A stretch of DNA of 64,000 nucleotides from Ignavibacteria bacterium (GCA_016710985.1 JADJTX010000017.1:26201-90200), one strand, 5' to 3'; positions 45,955 through 57,053 are shown, numbered from the stretch's first letter. Notes: generated from the letters alone by a model not told the origin. A program made the numbers and translations.

Positions 45955-47945
45955 ATGAAATCAATAACATTAATATTGCTTTTTGTTTTTTCAGCTAAAG
46001 CGCTTGCTGAAATTACTCCACACTCATTTGGACTAAAGTTAAAGGACGGTCAAATTGATTTTGACAAAATGACAAAACTTCAGCAAGATACAATTGTAGT
46101 TAACTTTTTTACAAACGCTGATGTATATTTAGACATTGCAGTATTTTACAAGAGCAAAAATGAGATAATATTTTTTAAAAATCTTGGTAATGGTTTTCTA
46201 GACACATTGAAAAAATTTTCATTGAAAAAAAATGCAGACAAGATAGAAGCGTATATGGATATTTTAATTCCGCCTTTTCTAAGTCTGTGTTTTGATTTGA
46301 AAGTTTACAATAATGATGCAACACAAACTATATTAAGGAACAGTGAAATAAATTCGCTAACAAACGACATTAAGTCTATTGCTCCATACAGGGACATAAG
46401 TTATGATCCAAAAATATTTCTCTATGATTTTCATTTTGTACAAAAATGGATTAGTCAAAGAGCAAGTGCACCAGCTAATCCCTGGACTCCAAGAGGAGAT
46501 GTTGATAATGATGGGAAAAATGAATTTATTTATACATTCTATCCGGTCAATGATACAATGCATGTCTACACTCCTGGTCACATTGTGGTATTTGAATCTT
46601 ATTCCGACGATAAGATACGAGTTGATTGGGATACTACTTTCGGTATAGGTCATTGTGGAACATTCTTTGACGAATTCTTTGATTTTGACAGAAACGGGAA
46701 AAAGGAATTCTTTGCCCGAGCACCAGACCCACTAACAGGAGCTGTTACCACGGGCTTATTTGAATGTTCAGGTGAAAATAAGTACAAATTTCACACTGCA
46801 AACGAAATTGACGGTTCAGGTTTATTTCGGGGTTATATAGCTCGAGATACAATGAAAAGAACGAGTTCAGGAAATCCGGGTATTTGGGTCAATTATTATG
46901 ACCCTCCTCCAAGTCCTTCAACCAGAATTAGGGGATATGCTTTTACACAAAGGGGTCAGTATTCATTCAACTTTGCATACCTAACAAATGGTACTTATGC
47001 TGAGGTTGGTCCGCAAATCGTTTATGACATGGAGGTCGGAGAAATTGATGGTGATCCGCAGGAGGAAATTCTTGTCGGGGATAATCAATGGGAAACTAAT
47101 TACTTCCATTATCTTGATTCGACAGGTTCATCAGGTAATGCGGGCTATCAATTAGTAACTGCAATCCCAGGAGCAAGAGTAGCTGGTGGATTCATGAATG
47201 CGATGAATTATGATGAAAATGAAACTAAAGAGATTACAATGTGCGGAATTGCAGTTGGTCGTGGTTCAATTGGAATAGTAAAACATACTGGTGCTCAGGT
47301 GAAAATCAATTTGCAACAATGTGGTGGGATACTGTTGGAATTGTTGCAGCTCCTAATTGGGGAATTGATACAGGAGAATTAATAGTGAATTTGTTGTACT
47401 CTTTCCTTTTCTTGATGGAGACGGGGTATTTACGAGGGATAACATAATGACATGTTCAAGGAATGGATTGTACTCATATTACAAATCGTCTTTGACTCAA
47501 ATTGATTCATTCTGGTTTTATAATCCAAGGTTTATTGATTTAGATAATGATCAACGAGTGAACATTGTTGGATCCGGTGGTTTCGGACATCCTGCCAGAT
47601 ATTATGTTTTGATTTAGAGAGTACGATGGTCTAACTCTGATAAATCAAACTGCTAATAATACACCAACAATTTTTGCATTAGATCAGAACTTTCCCAACC
47701 CATTTAATCCAATTACAAAAATTAGGTTTTCTATTTCCTCACTCACAGGGCGGAAAATATTTGTGAAACTTGTGGTGTACGATGCAATTGGAAAGGAGAT
47801 TTCAATCCTAGTCAATGAAGAAAAATATACAGGAAATTATGAAGTCCAATTTGATGGAGGCAATTTGCCGTCGGGGGTATATTTCTATTCCTTAAATTTA
47901 GGAAAAACAAATGTAGATGTAGAAAAAATGATATTATTAAAATAA
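45955..47945 (+). CDS. T9SS-secreted protein with FG-GAP-like repeats (frameshifted)
   Basis: The main frame (45955-47382) has a signal peptide (MKSITLILLFVFSAKALAEI) and segments like FG-GAP/VCBS repeats (PRGDVDNDGKNEFIYTF, FFDFDRNGKKEFFARAP, DMEVGEIDGDPQEEILVGDN), which bind calcium in propellers. The frame slips near 47290-47350; DGDGVFTRDN reads on in another frame, and from about 47640 a sorting domain appears (LDQNFPNPFNPITKIRF ... GIGKEISILVNEEKY... GVYFYSLNLG, ending EKMILLK at 47945). The joined protein is about 660 residues. A palindromic element starts 42 bp after the stop. Confidence 0.8.
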
Positions 47946-47986
47946 ATTTGGAGGAGCTTAATTAAAAATGAACCTTTTAAACTTTT

Positions 47987-48130
47987 CAGAAACCTCGGTT
48001 GTGTTGCTCCATCCACCAACCGCCGTAATGCCCGATCGAATACAGCCCAATTCAAACCCCACTGCACAATGTGTGTTATAAATTTTATATTTTGAATATG
48101 CTAACTTTTAGAACATCAAACAACAACGAA
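47987..48130. repeat. Palindromic interspersed element, copy 2
   Basis: Hairpin A is present with a deletion (CTCGGTTGTGTTGCTCCATCC then ACCAACCGCCGTAATGCCC), then the loop segment GCACAATGTGTGTTATAAAT (from 48064) and part of right arm B (to about 48130). The left arm of B is missing. It starts 42 bp after the stop codon at 47945. Confidence 0.75.
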
Positions 48131-48145
48131 GAAAAATAATTTGAC

Positions 48146-49626
48146 ATGAATTTACGGAGATTCAGCAGTGTAATCATAATTTTAAATATAGTTGCCTGCA
48201 ATAATGGTATTTGCCAGTGGATAACCGGAAATGTAGATACACTTACTCATGACAATAGTAAGGAGTATGCTTTCTCCCCTAATTCAATTGCTATCGATCA
48301 GCAGAATACACTTCATGTTGTATGGCAGAAAAAAGACCGTCCGTCAGATCCAAACAGTCACCGGATTTATTATGCAAAGAAATTTGAGAATGGAAATTGG
48401 ACAGATCCTGTTGCTGTCAGTGATACTTTAATTCCGGCTGTTTATCCGTCAGTTGTCTTTTCAAACAAACTAAAAAAAGGTTTTTATTTCGTATACAAAA
48501 GCATATACTTATTACAAAACTCAAATTGCAATTTCGGTAGGTGATGGGAATACAAAATGGAACACAATAACTTTTCCGCATGACTCTCTTGAAAACTGGA
48601 ATCCTTCAATTGATATGGACAAGGAAGAAAACATACATATAGCCTGGTTAGGAATGGATTCTCTGCATAACAATAAAGTTAAATATAGTAATAATAAGAA
48701 TGGCTTCTGGAAACCTATACTTTGGACGATAATTTTTTTTGGAGATAATTATTATGCTGTACCAAGCCTGTCAATTTCACCAAGCGGTCGTGCTAATATT
48801 CTGTACCTGAGTGTTATTGATGGTATTAACAGAAATGTACATGCGGGAAAATGGTGATATACGAGAAGATGAATGGTTATTTGAATTATTGCCGGAATCA
48901 GTAAATGGAAACGGAATTTTAAAGGCAGGCAAAAATGGGAAGCTTAATTATGTATTTTATAATTCGAAAGGTTTTCAATATCCTGTCATATCTTATCACA
49001 CCTTTAAAGAAAATAATACGTCCGCTTGGGCTGATCCCGAAATACTTAAAATTGGATTCGATGGCTTCTGCACTTCTGTTGTATTAGATAAGGATGAAAA
49101 TATACATCTAACAATCGATAGTTTGTCTTTAGCGTTCAAAATGGGAAACGTATATTACGCGACAAATAAAACCGGAAACTGGTCATTATCCCCTGTTTTA
49201 AACAATGGCAAAACTAATTTCAGTAGTTTCAAACTTGACAATAAGGGTATTGGTCATGTGATTGCTGTAAATCAAGATTTACCATTCCATTATGATTTAA
49301 TCCACATTGAATCTGAAAATAACCTCGTTGGAATTAATAACAATATTTCTTTTTATTATAAGGATTTTGTATTATTTCAAAATTATCCAAACCCCTTTAA
49401 TCCCAAGACTTTGATAAATTATAATTTATCAGGAAGCAGCGCGGTTAGAATCAAGCTATATAATGTTCTAGGAAACGAAATTGAAACACTGGTTAATGAG
49501 AAGCAAAACTCAGGAAGTTATGCAGTTACGTTTGACGGGTCTAATTATCCGAGCGGAGTTTATTTTTATAGATTAGAGATTGATGGGAATGTAATGGATA
49601 CAAAACGAATGGTACTTTTGAAATAA
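48146..49626 (+). CDS. T9SS-secreted sialidase-like propeller protein (frameshifted)
   Basis: Three frames join into one gene: 48146-48544, 48615-48857 and 48811-49626, about 490 residues. Signal peptide at 1-24, then motifs like IDQQNTLHVVWQKKDRPSD and IDMDKEENIHIAWLGMDSLHNN and LDKDENIHLTIDSLSLAF that repeat about every 100 residues, in the style of BNR/sialidase-like propellers. It ends with a T9SS sorting domain (FQNYPNPFNPKTLINYNL ... GSYAVTFDGSNYPSGVYFYR, ending MVLLK). A palindromic element begins 3 bp after the stop. Function unknown. Confidence 0.8.
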
Positions 49627-49629
49627 GTT

Positions 49630-49726
49630 TTCACCTTCTTTGTTGGTGACTAAAAAGTTTGCACAATGTGTGTTATAAATTTTATAAATTAGAATATGCA
49701 AAATTTTGGAATACCAACAATGGCGG
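49630..49726. repeat. Palindromic interspersed element, copy 3
   Basis: Arm B only: TTGTTGGTGACTAAAAAG (from 49639) pairs with the right arm ending CCAATACCAACAA-like (49698-49720), and the loop again reads GCACAATGTGTGTTATAAAT. It sits 3 bp behind the stop at 49626. The rest of the gap up to 49871 is unremarkable. Confidence 0.8.
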
Positions 49727-49871
49727 GAAAAGAACATCATATTTCATTAAATCATTCATTTTATAGTTCAACACTCAACAACACAAGGAGCGTTGACTCT
49801 GTAAGTATGCATCCCAGGCTTTGGGCTCGGACAGAAAACAATAACATAGTATTAATTCAAACTATTGTCAA

Positions 49872-52057
49872 ATGTTTATAAAAGTATTTGAAAAATTTTT
49901 CCTTAATTATATGGTTAAACCGATACTAATAATATTAATTATTTTATACAGTTCATTTCCTTCGAATAAAGTAAAAGGTCAAAGCGGCTGGCAATGGCAA
50001 AACCCGCTTCCAACAGGTAATAACTTATTCGCAGCTTTTTTCATTGATGATAATACCGGATTTGTTTCAGGAACTGCCGGAATAATACTGAAAACAACAA
50101 ACGGCGGAATGAACTGGGAATACAAGACAACACCAACTCCATTCTTTTTAAGAGATATTTTTTTCATTTCACAATCCGATGGTTTTGCCGTCGGTGATTA
50201 TGGAACAATTTTAAAAACAACTGACAGCGGTAATCATTGGACGATACAGCAGGCAGGACTCAATACGAGATATCTCAATTCAATTTACTTCGTTTCATCC
50301 ACAATTGGCTGGATTGCCGGGGCAGATGGAGCATCAGATGGTGAAATATATAAAACTACGAATAGCGGTTTGAACTGGACCCTTCAGAATACAGGATCAA
50401 CTCTTGGTTTTAATTCTGTCTATTTTGTATCAGAAATGACGGGCTGGGCTGTTGGTAATAATGGTACAATTATAAAAACTACTAATTCCGGTGCTAACTG
50501 GTTTCAGCAAACAAGCAGTCTCGCCGGTGGTTTAACCTCAGTCTACTTTACTTCTGAGACAACCGGCTGGGCTGTTGGTATGGGAAATTTATTTAATGCT
50601 GCAATAATTAATACAACTGACGGAGGAGTGACCTGGGTAGAACAATTCAGCAAAATGAATTTTGCTTTCTTTTCAGTTAATTTTATATCACCCAATACGG
50701 GTTGGGTTTGCGGAGCAGGAGAGGAGATATATAAAACTACTAATGGTGGTTTAAACTGGAACGAGCAGTTTAGTGGAAGTAATATTTTGTACTCATTTTA
50801 CTTTACATCAGAGACAAAAGGATATTCATTTGGGGAATTTGGAACAATATTAAAAACTACTGACGGCGGTTCAAACTGGTTTTATCAATCTTCATTCAGC
50901 ACGATAAGTAAATTGAATTCTGTAACTTTTGCATCAGAAGATAAAGGATGGGCTTGCGGTGATCGCGGCGCGATCCTGAATACAACAAATTCCGGATCAA
51001 ACTGGAACATTCAAACAAGCAATTTAACGGATGATCTGTTTAATATTCATTTCACATCGGAGCAGACCGGATGGATCTCAGGTAATAACGGATATTTATT
51101 AAATACTACAAACTCGGGAACAAACTGGATTATACAAAAGATCGGTTTTTTGCCATACTATTCAATTTTTTTCGCTGATAATAATACCGGCTGGGCTGCA
51201 GGATTTGGAATAGTAAAACAACAAATGCAGGTATCACATGGACTCAACAAGGCAGCGGTTTAACACAGCCAATAAGGTCAGTCTTTTTTATTTCTAACAC
51301 TCTTGGATGGGCAGTCGGAGACCGCGGAACAGTTGTAAGAACTACTAATGGCGGCAACAACTGGATTTCTCAAACCACATACAGCCAGGATCTGAGATCA
51401 GTGTTCTTTATCTCGAGTGAAACGGGGTGGACTGTAGGAGTCCCGGATGCAATTAACACTTCTATTTTCAAAACAACTAACGGAGGTATTAACTGGGTTG
51501 TACAATCCCACAATGTAAGTTCATTTGTTCCCAGCTGTGTTTTTTTCTCCACTCCGGAGATTGGCTGGATAACAGGGTATGACGGTACTATTTTAAAGAC
51601 AACTAATAGTGGTAATAATTGGTCATGTACAAATACTGGATCATACTGTATTACAGGTGCATTTGGTGATCTCCGTTCAGTATATTTTAATTCAACATCT
51701 TTAGGATGGGTTGTTGGTCAATATGGTATGATAATAAAAACAACAAGCGGAGGAGATCCAATAAGTGTAGCCAATTCCGGGATTTCGATTTCTAATGATT
51801 TTGAATTATTTCAAAATTACCCTAACCCTTTTAATCCTAAAACTACAATTAATTACACATTGTCAGAATCTGAATATGTTACAATAAAAATATATACAGT
51901 TTTAGGGAAAGAAGTTGCTACTTTGGTAAGTGCGAAACAGAATCCGGGATTATACTCAATCCAGTGGGATGCAGGTAACTTTTCAAGCGGAATATATTTT
52001 TATAAAATCATTACAACCAGCTTTGAAAAAACCAGGAGAATGGTTTTGCTTAAGTAA
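49872..52057 (+). CDS. T9SS-secreted multi-repeat YCF48-like protein (frameshifted)
   Basis: Two frames, 49872-51263 and 51401-52057, join through a shift near 51215, giving about 725 residues. After a signal sequence (about 1-36) come a dozen or so YCF48/BNR propeller repeats, each containing an LKTTNGG-like or KTTNSGxNW core and a GWAVG or GWVCG core (e.g. FDDNTGF, ETTGWAVG, KGWACGDRG). The sorting domain follows (FQNYPNPFNPKTTINYTLS ... GIYFYKIITTS, ending RRMVLLK). Two seven-bladed propellers would fit its length. A palindromic element follows the stop by 5 bp. Confidence 0.85.
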
Positions 52058-52062
52058 TTTTT

Positions 52063-52267
52063 TCAGAAGCCGCGGTTGGTGTTGCTCCATCCACCAACCG
52101 CCGTAATGCCCGATCGAATATAGCTCAAGAAGAATGAATAGAATATATTCAGAAGCGCTTCGCCGGTGGAGAGTTTTTGTTGTTGGTGACCAAAAAGTTT
52201 GCACAATGTGTGTTATAAATTTTATAAATTAGAATATGCAAACTTTTTGGAACACCAACAACGGCGG
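52063..52267. repeat. Palindromic interspersed element, copy 4 (complete)
   Basis: The most complete copy: hairpin A GCGGTTGGTG (52072-52081)/CACCAACCGC (52092-52101), a connector with GAAGCGCTTC, then arms B (TTGTTGTTGGTGACCAAAAA from about 52177; complementary arm to 52262) around the conserved loop GCACAATGTGTGTTATAAAT. Total about 205 bp, directly behind the T9SS gene stop. Confidence 0.85.
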
Positions 52268-52386
52268 TAAAACACTCAACACACTCAACGAACTCCACAC
52301 ACTCAACGAACTCCACACACTCAACACACTCCACACACTCAACGAACTCCACACACTCAACGAACTCCACACACTCCACACACTCG
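52268..52386. repeat. 9-bp tandem array
   Basis: About thirteen 9-bp units of ACACTCAAC, GAACTCCAC and ACACTCCAC, directly behind element copy 4. It gives long artificial frames on both strands (alternating Glu-Cys-Val-Glu-Phe on the minus strand) which are not genes. It precedes the thioredoxin-TPR gene by about 70 bp. Confidence 0.9.
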
Positions 52387-52453
52387 GAAATAACATTGAA
52401 GTTAAATTTCCGTATAGCTAAATTAACAAAAATTAATTCAGGAGATTCAGAAA

Positions 52454-53486
52454 ATGAAATCAATATTTAAAAGTGTAATAATTCTTTTCATACTAATAAT
52501 TACAAAGACCACTTCAGCCGAAGTAATTTTCTCAAACGGTTCATATCAGGAAATTCTCGATCTCGCAAAGCAGCAGAATAAAACCATCATGATAGATTTT
52601 GTAACCGACTGGTGTAAATGGTGTATTGAGACTGACAGGAAAGTTTATACTGATGCTAAGGTAACAGCTTACGCCAATGAACATCAGATCAACTGGAAGA
52701 TCGAGGCGGAAAAAGGCGAAGGACCTGACCTTGCAAAGAAATACGGTGTAAAAGGTTTTCCGACAATTGTATTTACAAGTTCTGACGTTGTTTCTGATCA
52801 AGATGACGGATTATAATAATGGAGTGAATACCTACGGTTCAATTAAGAAAATGCTCGATGACAATCCCGTTGACCCTGTTGCCAATTATCTCATGGCTGA
52901 TAAGATGACATCTAACGGAATCGAAGGTGATGTAAAGGTTTACCTCGAAAAAACTATTTCACTCGATCCGTTAAATGAAAAAGGTTACACTGATGATGCT
53001 AAATTCATGCTCGCATACATTAAGGAAGATCCTGTTTCCATTGAATCCCTGATCAAGGAATATCCTAACAGTGAAAAGGTAAAGGACGGTTATATCAATC
53101 TTGCTTCGTATTATGGCGAGAAAGGTGATTATGATAAGGCGGATCAGATCTACTCTGATGCTTTTGTTAAATTCAGGAAAACTGATTTTGATCTGATGCA
53201 GAGTTATGGCGGTATGCTGCTCAATAAGGGTTACATCACAATGAAAGATGAAAAGTCAACTAAAGAGGACAGGGAAGCAGCGATCAAAACTTTAGAGAAA
53301 TGTCTTGAGTATGTAAAAGGAACTGTCAATGAAGCGAGTACTTACTATATCATGTCCGATCTTTATCTGCAGAACAAGAACATTAAGAAAGCAAACGAAT
53401 GCATTGACATGGCGATCAGTATTTATGATAAGAAATCATATCAGGAGCAGAAGGTAAAGATAAACAAACAGGAAGCTTCGAAATAG
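52454..53486 (+). CDS. Thioredoxin-fold/TPR protein (frameshifted)
   Basis: Signal peptide (MKSIFKSVIILFILIITKTTSA), then a thioredoxin-like domain with the redox motif WCKWC and cis-Pro region (GVKGFPTIVF), as in thioredoxin-family secreted proteins. After a shift near 52790 the frame continues as a TPR domain (ANYLMADKMTSNGIEGDVKVYLEKTI, YGEKGDYDKADQIYSDAF, KTLEKCLEYVKGTVNEASTYYIM) to 53486; total about 340 residues. It probably keeps periplasmic or secreted proteins in the right thiol state, using the TPR part for docking; substrate unknown. A terminator follows. Confidence 0.8.
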
Positions 53487-53520
53487 TTTAAATTGTAATA
53501 ATATTTCCACCCCAAATCAT

Positions 53521-53553
53521 CCGGCAGTTATTAATTCAGCTGCCGGTTTTTTT
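53521..53553 (+). terminator. Rho-independent terminator
   Basis: CCGGCAG pairs with CTGCCGG around a 13-nt loop and runs into TTTTTTT, 34 bp after the stop at 53486. Confidence 0.9.
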
Positions 53554-53567
53554 ATTGTGTAAATATT

Positions 53568-53904
53568 CACCACAGAGGTTCGGAGGACACAGAGTTTCAC
53601 AGAGAAAAATTAAATTTATCCCGGATTGTTCATTTAAAAACATTTTTTTACCACAAAGACACTAAGACACAAAGGTTTTATAAAAAATTAGGGTTGTAAG
53701 AAAAAATTCTTAGCGATCTTTGCGAAATGCTTTTCTTGCTTTGCGTTTAAAATACTTTTTAAAATTCTATTGAACAATTTGGGTCTATCTATTTGTAGTT
53801 TACATAAATTTGAATACAGCGAACATAAAGATTCAACCTTTTTCCAACAGATAGTAGAAAAACAATCTCTGTGCATCTCTGTGTTCTCCGCGTCTCTGTG
53901 GTAA
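53568..53904. repeat. Nested long-range inverted repeats, ACCACAGAG type
   Basis: Outer arms: ACCACAGAGGTTCGGAGGAC...(53570) and ...TCTCCGCGTCTCTGTGGTAAA (to 53904), nearly complementary, about 240 bp apart. Inside lies a second pair (ACCACAAAGACACTAAGAC at about 53650; CTTAGCGATCTTTGCG at about 53710). The pair stands between two converging genes. Together with the terminator it fills the gap 53487-53932. Confidence 0.85.
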
Positions 53905-53932
53905 ATGGTGTTTAACGGTTTTCAGCTGCCGG

Positions 53933-54550
53933 TTATTTGTTTCTCTTTTTAAAGATCCTGTTAACATATTTACCCAGCATGTCAAATTCAAGATTGACAA
54001 TGTCCTTCTCCCTGAGAGTTTTAAAGTTGGTTACTTCAAAAGTATGTGGTATTATTGCAACTTTTATCTGAATTTTCTTAGAGTCTTCTTTCACAATTTC
54101 AGCTATGGTTAAGCTCACTCCATTAACAGCAATTGAACCTATGCTTATGATATTTTCCCTGAACTTTGAATCAAACTCAATGTAAAATTCCCAGCTGTCC
54201 TTATTTGTTACGATCTTCTTAACTGTTCCGGTAGTATCCACATGCCCCTGAACAATATGCCCGTCCAGTTTAGATGCTAAAGTCATAGCTTTCTCAAGAT
54301 TAACTAAGTCATCTATCTTTAAGATACTTAGGTTAGTCTTGCTTAAAGATTCCATAACAGTAGTAAATTCAAAACTTCCCGCTGACCGGGATTCTACAGT
54401 CATGCAGGCTCCGTTTATGGAAATACTGTCACCGGTCTTTACATTTTTGAGAAATGTCTTTGAGATTGGCTTCACAGAAAACTTTAAGCTGTCTCCCTGT
54501 GATTTCTTGCTGATCACTTTACCCATATCCTGAATTATACCTGTAAACAT
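53933..54550 (-). CDS. ribE: Riboflavin synthase (alpha subunit)
   Basis: 205 residues with the classic start MFTGIIQDMGKV and two lumazine-binding repeats (first with GDSISINGACMTVE, second with GHIVQGHVDTTGTV and GVSLTIAE). It dismutates two 6,7-dimethyl-8-ribityllumazine molecules to riboflavin. It is the last gene of the large minus-strand operon, 11 bp behind ribD. The other lumazine synthase or GTP cyclohydrolase genes are not in the window. Confidence 0.95.
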   Translation of the reverse strand: MFTGIIQDMGKVISKKSQGDSLKFSVKPISKTFLKNVKTGDSISINGACMTVESRSAGSFEFTTVMESLSKTNLSILKIDDLVNLEKAMTLASKLDGHIVQGHVDTTGTVKKIVTNKDSWEFYIEFDSKFRENIISIGSIAVNGVSLTIAEIVKEDSKKIQIKVAIIPHTFEVTNFKTLREKDIVNLEFDMLGKYVNRIFKKRNK

Positions 54551-54561
54551 ATCTTATTTTT

Positions 54562-55637
54562 TTATTTTTTATAATAGATCAATAGATCCTTGTCGAATTG
54601 CTTTGTGTAAATTAAGTTTAATGTTTTTGCTTCACTTAGTTTTGATATTTCAAAGTCATTAAATGATGAAATGCCTTTGCCGACGATCTTAGGCGCTGTG
54701 AAAAGGAATATGTCATCAAACATCCCGGTCTTTGCAAACTGTGAATACAGATTAGCTCCGCCTTCCACAAGAACGCTTGAGATATTCATCGTATATAGCT
54801 TTTTTAACATATCTTTAAGAACCAGTTTCTGATCCTTCTCTTTAACACGGATTATGTTCTTTGAATAGATCTCAGTAACAGATTTCTTTGAGATACCGGA
54901 TAAAACATATGTTTTTCCTTATCGCCGTCAGTAAATAATTTCAGATTTTCCAGAAGGAAGAATCCTTATCAATTACTATTCTGTACGGAGTTCGTCCTCT
55001 GACATCTCTTACGGATAATGAAGGATTATCATACTTTGCAGTATTCCTTCCGATCAAAACCACATCGTATTCGCTTCTAAGCTGATGTACATATTTTCTC
55101 GAAGCTTCTCCCGTTATCCACTGCGACTTGAAATTATTCAAAGCGATCTTACCGTCAAGACTTTGAGCGATCTTGAGACTGACATAAGGAAGCTTTTGCG
55201 TAACAAACTTTATGAAAAATTTATTTAATTCTTTGCATTCGTTTTCGAGTATGCCTGACTTGACTTCAATACCCGCTGTTCTGAGCTTCTTTATACCTTT
55301 GCCGTTAACTTTCTCATAAGGATCCTTCATTCCAATGAAAACTTTAGCTACCTTTTCATTTATCAGCAGATCAGAGCAGGGAGAGGTTTTACCTGTGTGT
55401 GAACAAGGTTCAAGATTGACATATACTGAAGCGCCTTTCATTTCAAATCCTTTTTTCTTTGCATCAGTTACTGCATTCACTTCGGCGTGAGCTTCACCGT
55501 ATTTTTATGATAACCTTTCCTATTACATTACCGTCTTTGATGATAATACAGCCTACCAGAGGGTTAGGTGAAACAAAACCTTTCCCTTTTTGCGCAAACT
55601 GAATGCATTCAGACATTATCTGTTCATCGGTGTTCAT
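54562..55637 (-). CDS. ribD: Bifunctional riboflavin deaminase/reductase RibD (frameshifted)
   Basis: ATG at 55637 reads MNTDEQIMSECIQFAQKGKGFVSPNPLVG, and after a shift near 55500 the deaminase domain continues with HAEVNAV and EPCSHTGKTSPC, the zinc-binding set. The reductase domain follows (KIAQSLDGKIALNNFKSQWITGEASR, then, after another shift near 54930, SVLVEGGANLYSQF and APKIVGKG). Three frames together span the full 355-360 residues. The ATG overlaps the stop of the upstream glycosyltransferase (ATGA). It acts in the second and third steps of riboflavin synthesis. Ordinary apart from the breaks. Confidence 0.9.
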
Positions 55638-56287
55638 TTTATTTTCTCTTTTAGTTTGCTGATCACACTGTCGGGATTATTTCGGTAATAAACATAAGTA
55701 GGGGAGTCGAAGAGTTTTACATTAAATTTTATAACAGCTCTACTGTAAAAATCCGAATCGTGTGAATAAATATTTCTGAATCCTCCGAGCTCTTCAAATA
55801 CTTTTCTTTTCCCGAATAATGTGCCTCCGATAATGCAGTCTTTAAGATGAATTAACTTTGAGTTATCATTGACATCAGGAACATAGAAATCATCTTCATC
55901 ACCAATCAAAGCGGCAGGAGAATGTATCAGATCAATTTCCGGATTTTCAAAAAAGTAACTCGCTCTTTCCTCAAGATGAGTTGGTTTATACTCATCATCC
56001 GAATCAATAAAAGTTATGAATTTTCCGGTTGAGTTTATTATTCCTGCATTGAGTGAAAGCGGATGTTTCCTGTTAGAATGCCGGATATATTTAAAGTGAC
56101 TGTTATCTTTTAGATATGGAAACAGATCCTGCTCTGTACCATCAATGCTTCCGTCATCAATGATTATCAGTTCATAATTTTTAAATGTCTGATTCAATAC
56201 GGAATTAAGAGCGCGTTTGAAGACCTTTTTGCTGTTGAATAATGTCAGAATGACAGAGACATCATATTTCCCGGTATCAGTTTCCAT
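55634..56287 (-). CDS. Family 2 glycosyltransferase
   Basis: 217 residues, a single GT-A fold of family 2: DVSVILTLFNSKKVFKRALNSVL, YELIIIDDGSIDGTEQ, KHPLSLNAGIINSTGKFITFIDSDDE (DxD motif) and HDSDFYSRAVI. It lacks membrane segments, so it acts in the cytosol or as a peripheral protein on a lipid-linked or lipopolysaccharide acceptor. ATG lies inside the end of the preceding gene (the DUF4292 stop is just downstream) and its stop overlaps ribD. Placed between lipid A genes and riboflavin genes, so a surface-sugar role is plausible. Confidence 0.85.
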   Translation of the reverse strand: METDTGKYDVSVILTLFNSKKVFKRALNSVLNQTFKNYELIIIDDGSIDGTEQDLFPYLKDNSHFKYIRHSNRKHPLSLNAGIINSTGKFITFIDSDDEYKPTHLEERASYFFENPEIDLIHSPAALIGDEDDFYVPDVNDNSKLIHLKDCIIGGTLFGKRKVFEELGGFRNIYSHDSDFYSRAVIKFNVKLFDSPTYVYYRNNPDSVISKLKEKIK

Positions 56288-57049
56288 CCCAGATAATTTG
56301 CTTAGCGCTCTTTGGAATTTTCAGACGGTAGGTAAGCTTGTTGTTATTGAATTTTTCCTTGAATAGGTGAGCCATATATTCTGTTTCTCTTTAGGTCGTG
56401 TAATGGTAATGTTTTTAGGAAAGTGAATGCCGTCCCTTTCATAAAAATTTTCATATAATATCTCGATCTTTGTGTCGCCGTTCATTTCGGAGTTAACTAT
56501 CTTTGTCACATAATAATCTTCAGCATTGATCCAGAACTTTCTTATCTCGTCACCCTTCTTTAAGGAAATTAAATAATTACCCTTTTCCATGGAGATCTTT
56601 ACATCTTCATACTGATCATCATTAAAAATAAACTTTCCGGAGAAAGCGTTTACTATGTCATCAAACTCTATCTTGATCTTCATGATTATTCCCAGATAAT
56701 ATGAACTCGACGGACCTTTTATTACTGTATTATCCTGCGGTTTGTAATAAATGAAGTTATCCCTTGTTATCAAAAGATCCGCGATGTCCATTCCGAATGG
56801 TCCTTCTAATTTTGTAAACACGCTGTCGGGTTTGTTAATACTGACTGTAATGGAACCGGAGTTGCTTATGTCGGGTGAATCTATTGAAATTTCACCGTCA
56901 GCATCAAGAGTCTTCAGCTTCATGGAATTTTCATTTACCTTTGCTTTAAGTTCCTCAAAGGACATCTCCGAAACAGTTTTTGTATCCGATGCAGTACATG
57001 AATAAAAAATTAAACATGAGATAAAAAGTACAGCTAAATTGTATTTCAT
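56277..57049 (-). CDS. DUF4292 lipoprotein (frameshifted at the end)
   Basis: About 255 residues. A lipoprotein signal with FYSC lipobox (about residue 18), then a LolA-like beta sheet: FEELKAKVNENSMKLKTLDADGEISI, NKPDSVFTKLEGPFGMDIADLLITRDNFIYY and a C-terminal strand. In the main frame the protein ends at 56321, but conserved sequence (NNNKLTYRLKIPKSAKQIIWDGN) reads in another frame to a TGA at 56277-56279, overlapping the next gene. Related proteins are found next to lipopolysaccharide genes in Bacteroidota. Its function may be lipid or lipoprotein carrying; not proven. Confidence 0.75.
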
Positions 57050-57053
57050 ATAT

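Noticed and set aside
49696..49881. 61-codon frame across element copy 3
   Set aside because: It begins inside the palindromic element and overlaps the next T9SS gene start; no ribosome binding site.
41960..52267. Palindromic elements as integron attC sites
   Set aside because: Ends lack RYYYAAC and GTTRRRY core sites, and no tyrosine integrase is seen.
52149..52463. Minus-strand frame with alternating ECVEFVECVE
   Set aside because: A product of the 9-bp tandem array; composition and position show a repeat artefact and not a metal-binding protein.
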